DNA from: Acanthochromis polyacanthus
Taxonomy: Eukaryota > Chordata > Actinopteri > Pomacentridae
Assembly: GCF_021347895.1 (NCBI RefSeq)
Contig: NC_067119.1
Location: forward strand, 4,848,534 to 4,912,533
DNA: 64,000 nt
Direction of reading: 5' to 3'
Under the pieces are notes generated by a model that saw only the letters and a list, made by a program, of their open reading frames with translations, was not told the DNA's origin and searched no databases. Position 1 is the first letter of the stretch, and every line of letters begins with the position of its first letter. The position numbers were made by a program, and so were the translations under genes. Shown one piece after another: positions 1-10,419 of this stretch.

Positions 1-797
1 GCGAGCAAATATTGTGATTTTTATCAGGAAACTTGGAAAGAATCGTCTGTTTGAAGCCACATTTACACTTTAACCATCAATTCTCACTACTTTAGCTTCT
101 AGAAATGCCCTAAACCCAAAGTCTTTAATCACAAGAAGCTAATTTATGTGCACTTAAAGCACACTTGCATGAAAAAGTACATTTCTTTGTACTTTGATAT
201 GAATGGTAATGCACTTTCTCTGTGATAATTGTGTATTTTTTGGTAATATTTGACCATTTTTTGTTTTATCATCAAGAATCCCCCCTGTGGAGGCTCTTTT
301 ATGACTATTTTCAGATGAAAAAAAGCATTTTATTCTAGACTAAGTGTCTCTGAGAGACCCTGATCATCTAGGAAAGGACAACAAAGGACAGTTTTTGGTT
401 TTCTTGATGTTCTCGCCATCACCAACTAAAAATCCACCACATATGCTAACATAACAAACCTCCAATGCTCTATTTTCTACATAGAACTATAATTCTGTCG
501 ACTTTTTGGTGTCGTTTCGTCACACTTGGACTTAAAGCTGCTGGATTCTGCACCTCAGTGGAAACAGACAGTCTGAAATCTCTGACCAGCATGAGTTCTT
601 GCAGTGAACAGCTGCCTATTGTTGGTATTTACAACGTAAACAACGTCATTTTATTTGACATTTGTGTAACGTAAGTAACTGTAGTCGATGCAACTGATGC
701 AGTTTTATGTTTTAGTTTAGATTTAGTTTGCGTTTCCATTTAGTCATTAAATATTGCTGCATCATAAGATGAGAGTAAATTACACTTTAATAGTACA
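1..797. other. Intronic DNA, nothing recognised
   Basis: AT-rich sequence downstream of exon 6 on the minus strand, presumably part of intron 6. I see no exon, RNA gene or clear repeat here on either strand. Confidence 0.4.
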
Positions 798-2480
798 AAA
801 AAAGCATTATATGCCCCATAACCGCAATATTCCCACTTCTAATTCAACTAATGTTCTGTGTTGCAAGTCATACATTCATACATGGTTTCTCTCTGTCTCC
901 TTTCATTTTTTTAGATAAGACAGAAATGTCAAAAACATCCAATAATACACAATAATATCTGCTTTAACCCTTTAAGCTTCAGTCAATTCCAGCCGTTTTC
1001 AGTACAAAAAAATCGCTAATATTCTATTTTTAAATAAAAAAAATTACGAAAAATACAGGGAATATTGGACGGGCATCGGGAGGTGCATTTCCATGAAAAC
1101 GACCGATTCGTGGATTTTATACCGACTTCAGGACATGTTTTGGACAAAATAGTTTACTGGCTTGTGTCATCTGGATGTAAAAGGTTGGATTATGGCCGTT
1201 TTTTGTGGAATCTTTTTTTTTGTGTGTAATAATAAACCCGGAAATGTGAGTCGCGCTGTGTACGTTGAAGCCGTGTATAGAGAACGGATGGATGAATACT
1301 CGTTTTTGTCGGACAAATGTGTTTTTCTCACCCGCTGTGGTAATCGCATCTGAAAGTGGTTTATACCGGCAGATTCATGAGAATCTAAGCTTTCCATCGG
1401 CGTATAGTGTTTGTATAATCGCGTTTGCAGCCGTCGGACATTCTTGAAATTCCTATGCAAATTAGTAGGTGTACCGCCGGCGGGACACTGAAGCTTAAGG
1501 GTTAAAATAAAATAGATTCAGCTGAAATGAACACTGACAGAGAGATAACATCTTTCAGGATAAAAGTTTACAGTTTTGTTTGAAAATGTCAGATTAAAAA
1601 TAAATGTGGAAAGCTTGACATGTAAGTTAAAGTGGTTTTACTTCACATCTACATCTGCAAGCGGGTCACCAGGATAATAACAGATATACTGAGATGTTAA
1701 TTCCAGTAGAGAAGAGACTCAAAGTTCTCATCAGTCAGGTGGAAAATAAACACGCATATATTGTCAGTCAGTCAAAATGAGTGAAAAGATATCAGCATGT
1801 TGTACTTCTGCAAAAATCCAACATTATGCATCCTTTCAAAATCTTTTAAACTCAATCAAACCATTTGCTGATCACTGCAGAAGATGAAAAAAAGAAAGAA
1901 AATTTAACAGAAACTTTCCTGGAAGCTGGAAAATGCCACCGGATGCATCAAAAAATTGCATTATAAGCAATATTCCCACTACAAATTCACTTAATGTTCG
2001 GTGTAATTTCATAAACTAAATAAAAATGCAAAAACATCCAATAATACACAATATCTGCTTTAAAATGAAACAGATTCAGCTCAAATGAACACTGACAGAG
2101 AGATAACATCTGTCAGGATAATATGTTTTGTTTGAAAATGTCCCATAAAAATAATATATCTACTCTTATCTGGTGAACCACTTGCAGATGTAGACGCAAA
2201 ATAAAACTTAACTTACACATCAAGCTTTCCATGTGTTAATTTCACTACAGGAGAGACTCAAAGTTCTCTTCAGTCAGGTGGAAAACAAACATATGCATAT
2301 CTTTAATCTGCCAAAATGGGTTAAAAATATCAGTATGTCGCATTTCTGCAAAAATCCAACATTATGCATCCTTTAAATTTCTTTAAAAACATCTGTTGAT
2401 CATTACAGAAGATTAAAAAAAACTGAAAATGGAACTAAAACTTTCCTGGAAGCTGTCAAACTCCACTGGATGCACAAGAT
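798..2480. repeat. Diverged tandem duplication, two units
   Basis: Unit A (798-1949) and unit B (1950-2480) share a run of matching blocks in the same order: a CAATATTCCCACT block (830 and 1969), ATCCAATAATACACAAT (939 and 2037), GAACACTGACAGAGAGATAAC (1528 and 2086), AAAATCCAACATTATGCATCC (1814 and 2351) and ACTTTCCTGGAAGCTG (1913 and 2442). Unit A is longer because a MITE (968-1501) sits inside it. Confidence 0.8.
968..1501. mobile_element. piggyBac-type MITE (family A), 534 bp, with TTAA target duplication
   Basis: The ends are inverted copies: CCCTTTAAGCTTCAG at the left and CTGAAGCTTAAGGG at the right. Each is flanked by TTAA (964-967 and 1502-1505), the target site of piggyBac-superfamily elements, and the ends start with CCC as is usual there. 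No transposase frame is seen, so it is non-autonomous. The corresponding place in the neighbouring duplicate (TTAA at 2060-2063) has no insertion. A related, more diverged copy lies at about 57.77-58.19 kb. Confidence 0.8.
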
Positions 2481-2848
2481 TTCACCTTATTCTGGCAAAA
2501 CAGCGACTATGAGCTAAACATCTCGACGAACATCTGTAAAAAGCAGCTCACTGAGCAGCTCTGATTTAAGAATCTTTGCTTCTGCCATTAGAATTTGTCA
2601 CCACATAAATCCACAGCAAATGACACCAAGTCAAGCCTCTGATCTCTGCCGTGGAGCGAATTATCCACTTTTTCCAGCCGCCGTTCAGGCCTGCATGAGC
2701 TGATTTTGAGGTGGAACATCCTTCCAAACGCCGCTGCTGTTTACCTTTATTGACACTCTTCCAACACGTGAAAGTGTCTTCAACAAAAGATGCTAATCTC
2801 TGAGCACACAGGCTGCTCTGCTGCAGATTAGGACTTAAGCTCCGTTAC
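2481..2848. other. Intron 6 DNA next to exon 6, nothing recognised
   Basis: Moderate GC sequence without visible repeats. No further antxr exon was found in it. Confidence 0.4.
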
Positions 2849-2917
2849 CTGCTGCTCGTCGAAGTCCTTGATTCCCACACAGTAAACACGAGCGCCGTAT
2901 TTCCTCGCTTCGTCAGC
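2849..2917 (-). CDS. antxr2: antxr2-like exon 6: VWA domain, VYCVG strand
   Basis: A 69-bp phase-0 exon between CCTGCAG and CAG|GTAACG, encoding 23 residues that begin ADEARKYGARVYCVG and end IKDFDEQQ. VYCVGxxDF is a signature of ANTXR proteins, with its conserved Cys. This is the last exon found; the next expected exon (starting near an IADSK motif, followed by FPV) was not found between 1 and 2848, so intron 6 probably runs past the left edge. Confidence 0.88.
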
Positions 2918-3028
2918 CTGCAGGGGGGGAAGATACACGGCAACAGGTTAAAGAGGAGAAAAAACCGCACCGTAAAAACAGAAAACAAGCAGAAACTTGT
3001 GGATAAAAGAAGCGAATGATGCGGTCAC
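2918..3028 (-). other. Short intron 5 (111 bp)
   Basis: Lies between exons 5 and 6, bounded by GTGACC and a C-rich tract ending CTGCAG. Its small size is typical of teleosts. Confidence 0.8.
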
Positions 3029-3133
3029 CTGCTTCACGGTGAGTTCGTGGACGTAAACGGCCAGTTTTCCATCCGTCAGGGCCAAAATGATGCTGGACGA
3101 CTTGATGGACTGCTTCTGAATCTGAGCTGTGGC
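3029..3133 (-). CDS. antxr2: antxr2-like exon 5: VWA domain, ALTDGKL strand
   Basis: A 105-bp phase-0 exon encoding 35 residues: ATAQIQKQSIK, then SSIILALTDGKL, then a loop ending HELTVKQ. The Asp of LTDG is the last MIDAS residue. The loop after GKL is one residue shorter than I recall for human ANTXR2 and quite different in sequence. The donor is CAG|GTGACC. The acceptor used here is GAAG, chosen because it restores phase and the conserved Ala; its pyrimidine tract is weak. Alternative AGs at CACAG or CTCAG would break the frame. Confidence 0.85.
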
Positions 3134-3215
3134 CTTCGGGTTTAAATATGTGACGCTTAATCTCAATCTTGTACACAATAACATGTAAATTACACATCTG
3201 AGGAGGCAAACTGAC
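3134..3215 (-). other. Short intron 4 (82 bp) with weak 3' tract
   Basis: Bounded by GTCAGT and a GAAG acceptor preceded by a purine-rich, AT-rich stretch rather than a good polypyrimidine tract. The exon phases nevertheless require this junction. Confidence 0.7.
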
Positions 3216-3297
3216 CTGTTTGATCCCCTCGTGCATGTACGTTTCACCTGCCGGAGTCACAGCCTTCAGACGCCGCAGACCTTCTTCAATCTCGTAC
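3216..3297 (-). CDS. antxr2: antxr2-like exon 4: VWA domain, GETYMHEG motif
   Basis: An 82-bp exon with acceptor TTTTAAG and donor CAG|GTCAGT. It completes the Arg codon of exon 3 and adds 27 residues, starting YEIEEGLRRLKAV and ending GETYMHEGIKQ. The Thr in GETYMHEG aligns with the MIDAS threonine of ANTXR proteins, needed for metal-dependent ligand binding. The exon ends in phase 0, matching exon 5. The intron that follows is only 82 bp. Confidence 0.88.
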
Positions 3298-3539
3298 CTT
3301 AAAACACACAAGTAAATTAAAATAAAATGACCAAAATGTGGCATAAAATGGCAAATACAAGTGAAAATCAGAAACAAAAAGGCCACAAAAGACGCAAAAG
3401 GAGACGGAAAATGAAAATTACAAGACAAAATAGGAGTTGTGAGGACAGAAATAAGCCACTAAATGACAGATCAGAGACATCACTGTCCCACAGAGACAAA
3501 AAATGACACAAACAGAGACGACAAGAGAAACTGAGAGGA

Positions 3540-3650
3540 AAATCAAAGTTACTGGATCAGTAAAATAAAGCAGCATGGCTCAGAAACAGTGAACAGAGGA
3601 GCAAGGTGTTGGAGATACATTCAGCATGGAGAAACATGTTTCTACTGATG
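3540..3650 (-). repeat. Dispersed repeat R1, minus-strand copy
   Basis: The reverse complement matches 13690-13800 closely: both contain GTTTCTCCATGCTGAATGTA, then a block around CTCCTCTGTTCACTGTTTCTGAGCC, then GCTGCTTTATTTTA. Further relatives lie at 16455-16600 and 16785-16960, so this is a repeat family with several copies within this gene's introns. It ends exactly where the 21-bp minisatellite begins. Confidence 0.7.
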
Positions 3651-4727
3651 ACACAAAATGACCACAAAGAGACACAAAACAACCACAAAGAGACACACAA
3701 AACGACCACAAAGAGACACAAAACGACCACAAAGAGACACAAAATGACCTCAAAATGACACAAAACAACCACAATATCACACAAAACAACCACAAAATGA
3801 CACAAAACAACCACAAACAGACACAAAACGACCACAAAGAGACACAAAACGACCACAAAGATACACAGAACAACCACAAAAAGAAACAAAACAACCACAA
3901 ATATACACAAAACGACCACAAAGAGACACAAAACGACCACAAAAATCACACAAACCGACCACAAAGATACACAGAACGACCACAAAATGACACAAACCAC
4001 AAAGAGACATAAAACAACCACAAACAGACACAAAACAACCACAAAGAGACACAAAACGACCACAAACAGACACAAAACAAACACAATATCACACAAAACA
4101 ACCACAAAGAGACACAAAATGACCTCAAAATGACACAAAACAACCACAAAATGACACAAAACAACCACAAACAGACACAAAACGACCACAAAGAGACACA
4201 AAACGACCACAAAGATACACAGAACAACCACAAAAAGAAACAAAACAACCACAAATATACACAAACGACCACAAAGAGACACAGAACAACCACAAAAAGA
4301 AACAAAACAACCACAAATATACACAAAACGACCACAAAGAGACACAAAACGACCACAAAAATCACACAAACCGATCACAAAGATACACAGAACGACCACA
4401 AAATGACACAAAACCACAAAGAGACATAAAACAACCACAAACAGACACAAAACAACCACAAAGAGACACAAAACGACCACAAACAGACACAAAACAACCA
4501 CAATATCACACAAAACAACCACAAAGAGACACAAAATGACCTCAAAATGACACAAAACAACCACAATATCACACAAAACAACCACAAAGAGACACAAAAT
4601 GACCTCAAAATGACACAAAACAACCACAATATCACACAAAACAACCACAAAGAGACACAAAATGACCTCAAAATGACACAAAACAACCACAATATCACAC
4701 AAAACAACCACAAAGAGACACAAAATG
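3651..4727. repeat. 21-bp minisatellite, about 51 units, in intron 3
   Basis: Units are variants of CACAAAACGACCACAAAGAGA. Because 21 is a multiple of three and the unit has no stop in several frames, long spurious open frames exist on both strands; they are not genes. The left half contains a large inner duplication (about 3730-4010 resembles 4110-4400), and the right end holds a 63-bp higher-order unit (three 21-bp units) repeated at a spacing of exactly 63 bp, marked by ATGACCTC at 4536, 4599 and 4662. Confidence 0.95.
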
Positions 4728-6200
4728 GCACCAAGAAGACACACCATGCATGCTCATTTCCAATAAGCTGTGCGGGTCGAGAACTCTTCATTAACGATGA
4801 TTTGTGCAGCCACTGTACAGCTGTGATGGGATGTGGTGCAAATCTGTGGTCGAAGCCGTTTGAAGAAGTACGAGTTCTCATGAAAGGAGAAGCTCGTTTT
4901 TTTTGGCCTCTAGAGCTGCACTGAACCTCTAACCTCAACTGAAAGTCATCATCAGAAACGTGACGCAAGAAGCCAAGATCACCACCGAGCCAAGAATGCT
5001 GTAAAACGCATGGAGGCACAAGTTCACTGGGAGAATGCGGTCTTTTCAGTGTAAATAAAGTTTTCCTGATCCAAACTTCAACTACGTAAACAGGTTCTTC
5101 CTGCTGGTTTTCGCACAATTTGCTGACAGACGAACATACATAAACAGACGAGCTGCAGAAACTCTGTTCATCTGATATCAAATGTTTAGATTTTTGCTTT
5201 AATATCTTTTTTTTCATGGATACATTTCATATTCTCTACTGCTAGACTTACATATAAAAACAAAGAGTGCTCATGGAGGATGCTGGAAATTCATGGATTT
5301 GTTGTTTTTTTTGTACATTTTTTAACTTTTGCTCTAAATTAGTCTGAATAATCTCCATAATTAATAATACTGTAGGGTTTTAGCCTCAATATTTTAATCA
5401 GTAAGTTAAGTTTTGTACTTTATAACACCGTAGACTCTGAGCTAGAGTACTGCAATAGTAGGTTTTTCTGTTTAAATAATAAACCTGCAGCCTCAGCATG
5501 TATTCTATGCAGTTAAGGTCATATTTTATATACTTTTTGTAGGATTTTAACCCGTAATATGTGAATTATTCAGGTCAAACTGCACCATAAATACCACTGT
5601 AAGGTTTTAACCCCAATATTTAAACTTGCTGGGCTGCTGTTGTAGCATTTTCTGAATCAAAAACAGTGACTAAACTCATACATTTTACTTATATTGCATG
5701 TTTGGGATCTTATTGATTCATTTTTATCATTATTGCCATTAGTTTTGTTGGTTTCTGTTGGTTCCAGAAGCAAATAAAGACAGTTTGAGAGACCAAAAAA
5801 CACAAATATATCTAAAACACATTATAAAAACAGGATAAAGGGTCTGAAACTTGTTTGTCAGTGTTCGACTTCCAGGCAAAACTTGAATAAACATCAGTAA
5901 AGTTCAAGCAGCTCCAGAGATCGGCGTCTTTCATGACCGACAAGCTTGTTTTCTTTGTACTGTCGGCTCTTCTTGTGCTGTTGCTGTTTCGTGTAGTTGA
6001 ACTTTAGCCATCGAGCAATGAAAGAAACGCTTTTGTTCTGAGTTAAAAGTACAATCAGCAGTCTTTTCAAGAAAGAAGCGTCGACTGTTTATGCAACAGG
6101 AGCAGACCATCTGGGCAAAGTGTCTGTTTTTATGTTGAGATACTGTTAGACTCAGCTACTTCATTTGTAGAGACGCAAAACTCATGAAAAAAAGCAAATA
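4728..6200. other. Intron 3 unique sequence
   Basis: After the minisatellite comes about 430 bp of moderate-GC DNA and then AT-rich DNA with short repeated phrases such as TGTAGGATTTTAACC and GTAAGGTTTTAACC. No exon or RNA gene was recognised. Confidence 0.4.
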
Positions 6201-6209
6201 ATTAAAAAC

Positions 6210-6262
6210 TGACAAAGCCTTTATTGATCCCGCAGTGGGGAAACTGTCATTACTGCAGCAGC
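6210..6262 (+). mobile_element. Short non-LTR or SINE 3'-tail-like fragment
   Basis: The phrase CTTTATTGATCCCGCAGTGG followed by GGAAACTGTC resembles the common tail of fish LINE and SINE copies (TTTATTGATCC...GGGGAAATT). Only this short module is visible, so the assignment is tentative. Confidence 0.45.
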
Positions 6263-6336
6263 AAATAGGATAATGGGAAAAAAACAGTTAAATAAAATTA
6301 ATTAATTTACATAAGAACTAGTACTATCTGGGTACG

Positions 6337-6877
6337 TACACCCCCTGTCAAAAGTTTTAGGACACTTTCTCATTCAAATAAAGTAGAACCTGTCCTCCAA
6401 CATTTGACAGGGGGTGTATTTCATCACATGGATGTGATCAGGGCAGACTCTGATCATACATGTAAAGTTTCAGGCAGATTGGAGCATGTTCAGGGCATTT
6501 ACACAGCATTTGAAATTTCATGGCGAAGAATCAAAATTCCAGAGGCCGCCACGGACACGCCTTTGACTTTGAAAAAAGATTTTAATAACTTTGGATCATT
6601 AAGGCCTCCTGTATGTACTGGCCCAATTTGAGGTGAATTGGAGTTTCCCCCTAGGAGGAGTTTGCTCTAGAAAAAAAGAACAAAATCTGACATTCAAAGC
6701 CAAATAGCTCACTTCCTGTTGGGTTTGGAATGTGGCTGTCACTGACTTTTTTGTTCAGCCTGATGTGCTGCATATGTGGACCAAATTTGGTAGATACACC
6801 CCCTGTCAAAAGTTGTAGGACAGGTTCTACTTTATTTGAATGAGAAAGTGTCCTAAAACCTTTGACAGGGGGGTGTA
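6337..6877. mobile_element. TIR element with self-palindromic ends, 541 bp
   Basis: Two segments of 82-83 bp (6337-6418 and 6795-6877) are inverted copies of each other. Each is itself nearly palindromic, opening with TACACCCCCTGTCAAAAG and closing with GACAGGGGGTGTA, and each begins and ends with TA. The 376-bp interior has no transposase. TA-bounded ends would fit a Tc1/mariner-type non-autonomous element, but the superfamily is inferred only from the ends. Confidence 0.75.
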
Positions 6878-6887
6878 CAAACCAATG

Positions 6888-7167
6888 TATATGTCAGGGT
6901 AGAGACTGCGATTTGGTAGAATTGGAGTTTCTACCGGTAGAGATTGCGATTGGAGTCTCTACCAGTAGAAACTCCAATCCTACCAGTAGAGATTTGTCAG
7001 GGCTAAGGTTAGATTTTAAGGTTAGGGTCAGGGTCAGGGCAGGGGTCAGATTTAAAGTTCCATCTCTACTGGTAGGATTGGAGTTTCTACTAATAGAGAT
7101 TACAATCGCAATCTCTACTGGTAGAAACTCCAATTCTACCAAATCGCAGTCTCTACCCTGACATATA
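6888..7167. repeat. 280-bp near-perfect palindrome (hairpin MITE)
   Basis: The left arm (from TATATGTCAGGGTAGAGACT) is matched by the reverse complement of the right arm (ending AGTCTCTACCCTGACATATA), each about 125 bp and nearly identical except for small loops. Both arms repeat internally the phrases GGTAGAATTGGAGTTTCTAC and GTAGAGATTGCGAT. The central loop (about 7005-7050) is rich in GGTTAGGGTCAGG. It starts 11 bp after the TIR element at 6337-6877. Confidence 0.85.
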
Positions 7168-7550
7168 TAAAGCCACAGTCTGCTGCTTTCACATTTCTGG
7201 TTAGATTCTAAACTGAATTTTACTGACTTAGAACAATAAAATTGAATCCAATCTCGTTATCTCTAAGGAATGGAGATTTTTTTGTTTGTTTTTGACAGAA
7301 TCTTATTGGAGAAGTTATTTATTAGCAAAATTTTCAAACAAAACACGTAAGAATAAAGACATTTTGATGTAATATCTCAATTTTAAGCTTAGATTTGTGG
7401 AATTTAGCGATGGAAAAAAGAAAAAAAAAATTGTTGCATATTTCTTGCTTTTGTTGCACCAGTTTTTAGGATTAGCTTCCAAATGTGGAAACCCTTCACC
7501 CTGAACTTGTCACTGAGGAGCCAATCAGGAATCTGGGCTGAGTTTCGTAC
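7168..7550. other. Intron 3 sequence next to exon 3
   Basis: AT-rich DNA with an A-run near 7415-7430. Nothing else was recognised. Confidence 0.35.
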
Positions 7551-7622
7551 CTGTCTCCGGTCAGAGGCAGCAGAACTTCAGCTCGGGCCGAGAAGACGAT
7601 GAAGGAGACCCTCATGCTGGGG
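7551..7622 (-). CDS. antxr2: antxr2-like exon 3: VWA domain strand and loop
   Basis: A 72-bp exon between a CTGCAG acceptor and an AG|GTACGA donor. It encodes the end of a Ser codon, then 23 residues beginning PSMRVSFIVFSARAEV and ending LPLTGD, followed by two bases of an Arg codon. This is the conserved MRxSFIVFS strand and PLTGDR turn of the ANTXR2 VWA domain; ANTXR1 has KLTEDR at that turn, which is one reason to prefer antxr2. It is phase 2 at both ends, as the flanking exons require. No disabling change is visible. Confidence 0.88.
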
Positions 7623-8934
7623 CTGCAGAGGGAAAACAAAAGCAGCTCTGTTAATAAAAAGGAAAGAAGAAGGCCCAGAACGACAATATGTTCACATTAT
7701 CTGAAGCTGCTTCTCCATAAAATCACCGCTGAAGCATCCTCCTTATCAAATGTCCTCCCACACAGCGGCAGAAAAACCGAAAATAGCCAGAGAGACACGG
7801 CCGTGACTGACAGTTTTATATAAAGCTTCCAGTGAGTTCAGAGGAGTTACAGAAAATTAAGGCTGCATAAATAACGAATCAAGCAGACGGGGCTCTCTTA
7901 ATGTCAACTAATATCAGTGTATGACTTAAAGCAGCTTCTGTGGGACTGAGGAAGTGACAAATCAGACGGGAAACATGTTGTGGCGGTGAGTCACGCGTAA
8001 ACAAACTCTGCAGCACAAATACTGTACATTACTTTGTACCTGTGACTCTTAAGGCTGCTAACCGGCTCTGGGCTCTGAGTTCAGACTGCTCGGTGCAGTT
8101 TATATTCAGAATCCGTCTGCTGCTCTCTGCACCGATCCGACCGACTATTTCTGACAAACACAGCTGGTTTCAGAGTAAACATCCACCTGAAATTTGGTGA
8201 AAAGTTTCCAGCTCAGATGTGAAGAAAGTGTGTGGCTCCCTGCATCAAAAATGTATCTGAAAACTTCATCTGTTGAGAATTCAGGCAGGTTTTTCTTAAT
8301 GCAAACAGAAGCAGGAACACCACAAATCCAAAGCGTAACGTGTGGCAAACTAAAGATCATGCGAAAAGGGAATGAAATGCAGAAAGTTCTGAATTACAAG
8401 TCTCTACATATGACTTTTTGGAGCTTTTTGGGTAACATTTGACTATATTTTTGCTAAATTTCCAATATTTGTGCCAGTACTTTATTTTTCAAATGCTTTA
8501 TTTTCATCTGTATAATTTTATGTTTTCAAAACCCCACTTTTCTGACATTTAAAACCTCCCAAACACACGTCTGTAATAGTTTGATTGCTAAAAATCTGAA
8601 CACCAGCTCTGCATGTTATGAGGGAAAATCTGCAACATGCAATCACACTGTTCTACACTGCAATGACAATATGACTTTGATGAACAAATATCGAAGTATA
8701 GTTCATATCTGTGCAGTTCATCTTTCTTTCTTCTTTAACAGGTTCACACAAGTCATGAAAATTGTAGTTTTTTGTGTCAGTTTTTAAGGATTGAAAGTTG
8801 TCCGTGTGTTCTGGGGTTCAGAGGATGTTTGTACAGGTCTTATGAAACGGATTTGTTTGAAAAATAAGCAATAAATCGACATTAAATACTCCACAGACAT
8901 GGAGAAGCAGAGTTAAGAAGCCATAGCTACAATA
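7623..8934. other. Intron 2, nothing recognised
   Basis: Unique-looking moderate to AT-rich sequence with only short chance open frames. Confidence 0.35.
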
Positions 8935-9262
8935 AAGACGGATTTTAATCAGCTTTACACCATCTGAAAACTGGAATATTGGCTGAAGACTTGAGCTAAA
9001 GCTACCTTACATCAAACCTTAAGATGCTAACGCAGCCAGTTTTCTCATTTTTTAGGTTCTTGCTCTGATTAATGGTGTGATTTTGGGCAATTTGGGCAGT
9101 TTTTTAAGAAAATTTGCATTTGAAACCGAGATGGAGGGTTTGGGTTCAGAAGAAAGACGGATTTCAATCAGCTTTACACCATCTGAAAACTGGTATACGG
9201 GCTCAAGATATGAGCTAACGCTACCTTACATCAAACCTTAAGATGCTAACGCAGTCGTCGGA
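8935..9262. repeat. Local tandem duplication, about 221-bp spacing
   Basis: The block at 8937-9040 (GACGGATTTTAATCAGCTTT through CTTAAGATGCTAACGCAG) recurs at 9158-9258 with few changes. The block includes ACACCATCTGAAAACTGG and ACCTTACATCAAACC in both copies. Confidence 0.85.
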
Positions 9263-10400
9263 GGTTAAAAACCACGATTTGAAGGAATAATATGAGGTTT
9301 CTGGGAGCATAACTAAGCAATACTCTGGTAAAAGTACTCAGTTAGTTGGGGATCGCCACCGCAGACACAAAGCACACGGACGGCGTCCCGCAGAGCAGCT
9401 AAACTTCGGATAATTAAGCGCACAAGTGTTTCCTTCAGAGATCCGAATCCTCCGGAGCATAAGGAGAGGTGCTGATATTTCTCACCCACATGACACATGG
9501 CCCAGTCGCGATCCTCCCCCGCAAACATAGCGCAATCTTTACAGCCACACGGCCAGATCTGGCGTTTACATCCTGTCTGCAAGTTTTTCTGCCGCAGTCA
9601 TATGTGCACTAAAAACTAACCAAAGTCATGGAGGAGGATGGAAGCGTGGGCGACGAACTTTAGGTTTCTACCTCGGAGATATTTTCTGTTTTAATAAGAA
9701 AGACTTGGGATAAAGAGGCGACGGTGCCAAGGACAAATCAGAGGGTGGTGGTTGGTGGTGGGATTTTTCCTGGTTGAGAAGGAGCCGGAGGAGGAGGAGG
9801 GGATGGGATGGGATGGGGGGTGACGAAGTGGTCCAGTTCGCTCCACATGGCGGAACAGAAGTGCTCTTGGTGAGCGAGCATTGTTTAGCAGATTGTCCTC
9901 GTCGCCTTCCAGTGTTCTTTTGCTTTACTGTACATTGTCTGCCCGGCGGCTCGCTGCTGCTGGTGGAAGCTCGGGGAAGGAGTGTGGAGCCGGACCCCCC
10001 CCCCCCCGGTGCAAATGGCCATTCTCACAGCCCAGAAGACTGCTCCTCTCTGCCACCCACTCCACCTGGTGCCTTTGCTATTTTCTTCAAGCAACCACTT
10101 CATTCTGGCTGGGGTCGCTACCGTCTGTACTGTGCTGGCAGCCGCCGCTCCGCTCCAACGTTATGCAAGCTGAACGCTCACAGACGCTTCTTTCTACGTG
10201 CTGTTTTTTTTTTTTGTCTTTTTTTTTAATGAACCGTGAGCAAAGAGGATGTGGAGGATTGTGGAGTTGTGAAACATCGGTGCAACGTGAAGCACACGCA
10301 CAGACGTTTAAAACCGCCATGCTGATGGCAAACAGATGCAAAATAAAAGCATTCACTCCCAACTGTTGCACTCTACATGCGAATTTATAGAGATATGCTG
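9263..10400. other. GC-richer unique segment of intron 2 with G and C runs
   Basis: Contains purine-rich GGAGGAGG and GGGATGGGATGGG runs at about 9781-9822, a C12-type run near 9996-10007, and T runs near 10205-10228. Open frames of up to 169 codons occur but show no recognisable domain, no splice context in phase with antxr2, and are biased by the runs. A regulatory role is possible but unsupported. Confidence 0.35.
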
Positions 10401-10419
10401 CAAACAACAATCATTTTTA

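Noticed and set aside
1..2848. Search for the next antxr2-like exon (IADSK...FPV region)
   Set aside because: No matching peptide was found on the minus strand with splice sites; the exon is probably beyond the left edge.
2913..3428. 171-codon minus-strand frame across antxr2-like exons 4 and 5
   Set aside because: It reads through exon 4 in its real frame, then through an intron and exon 5 in the wrong frame. The spliced exons explain the coding content.
3557..4747. Long open frames (up to 396 codons minus, others plus) with repeating CLFVVVL or TQNDHKE peptides
   Set aside because: They are translations of the 21-bp minisatellite, whose period is a multiple of three. No start context, domain or splice signal supports them.
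9774..10410. Overlapping frames of 107-169 codons in intron 2
   Set aside because: Composition-driven frames in G- and C-rich runs with no recognised domain and no phase relation to the gene.
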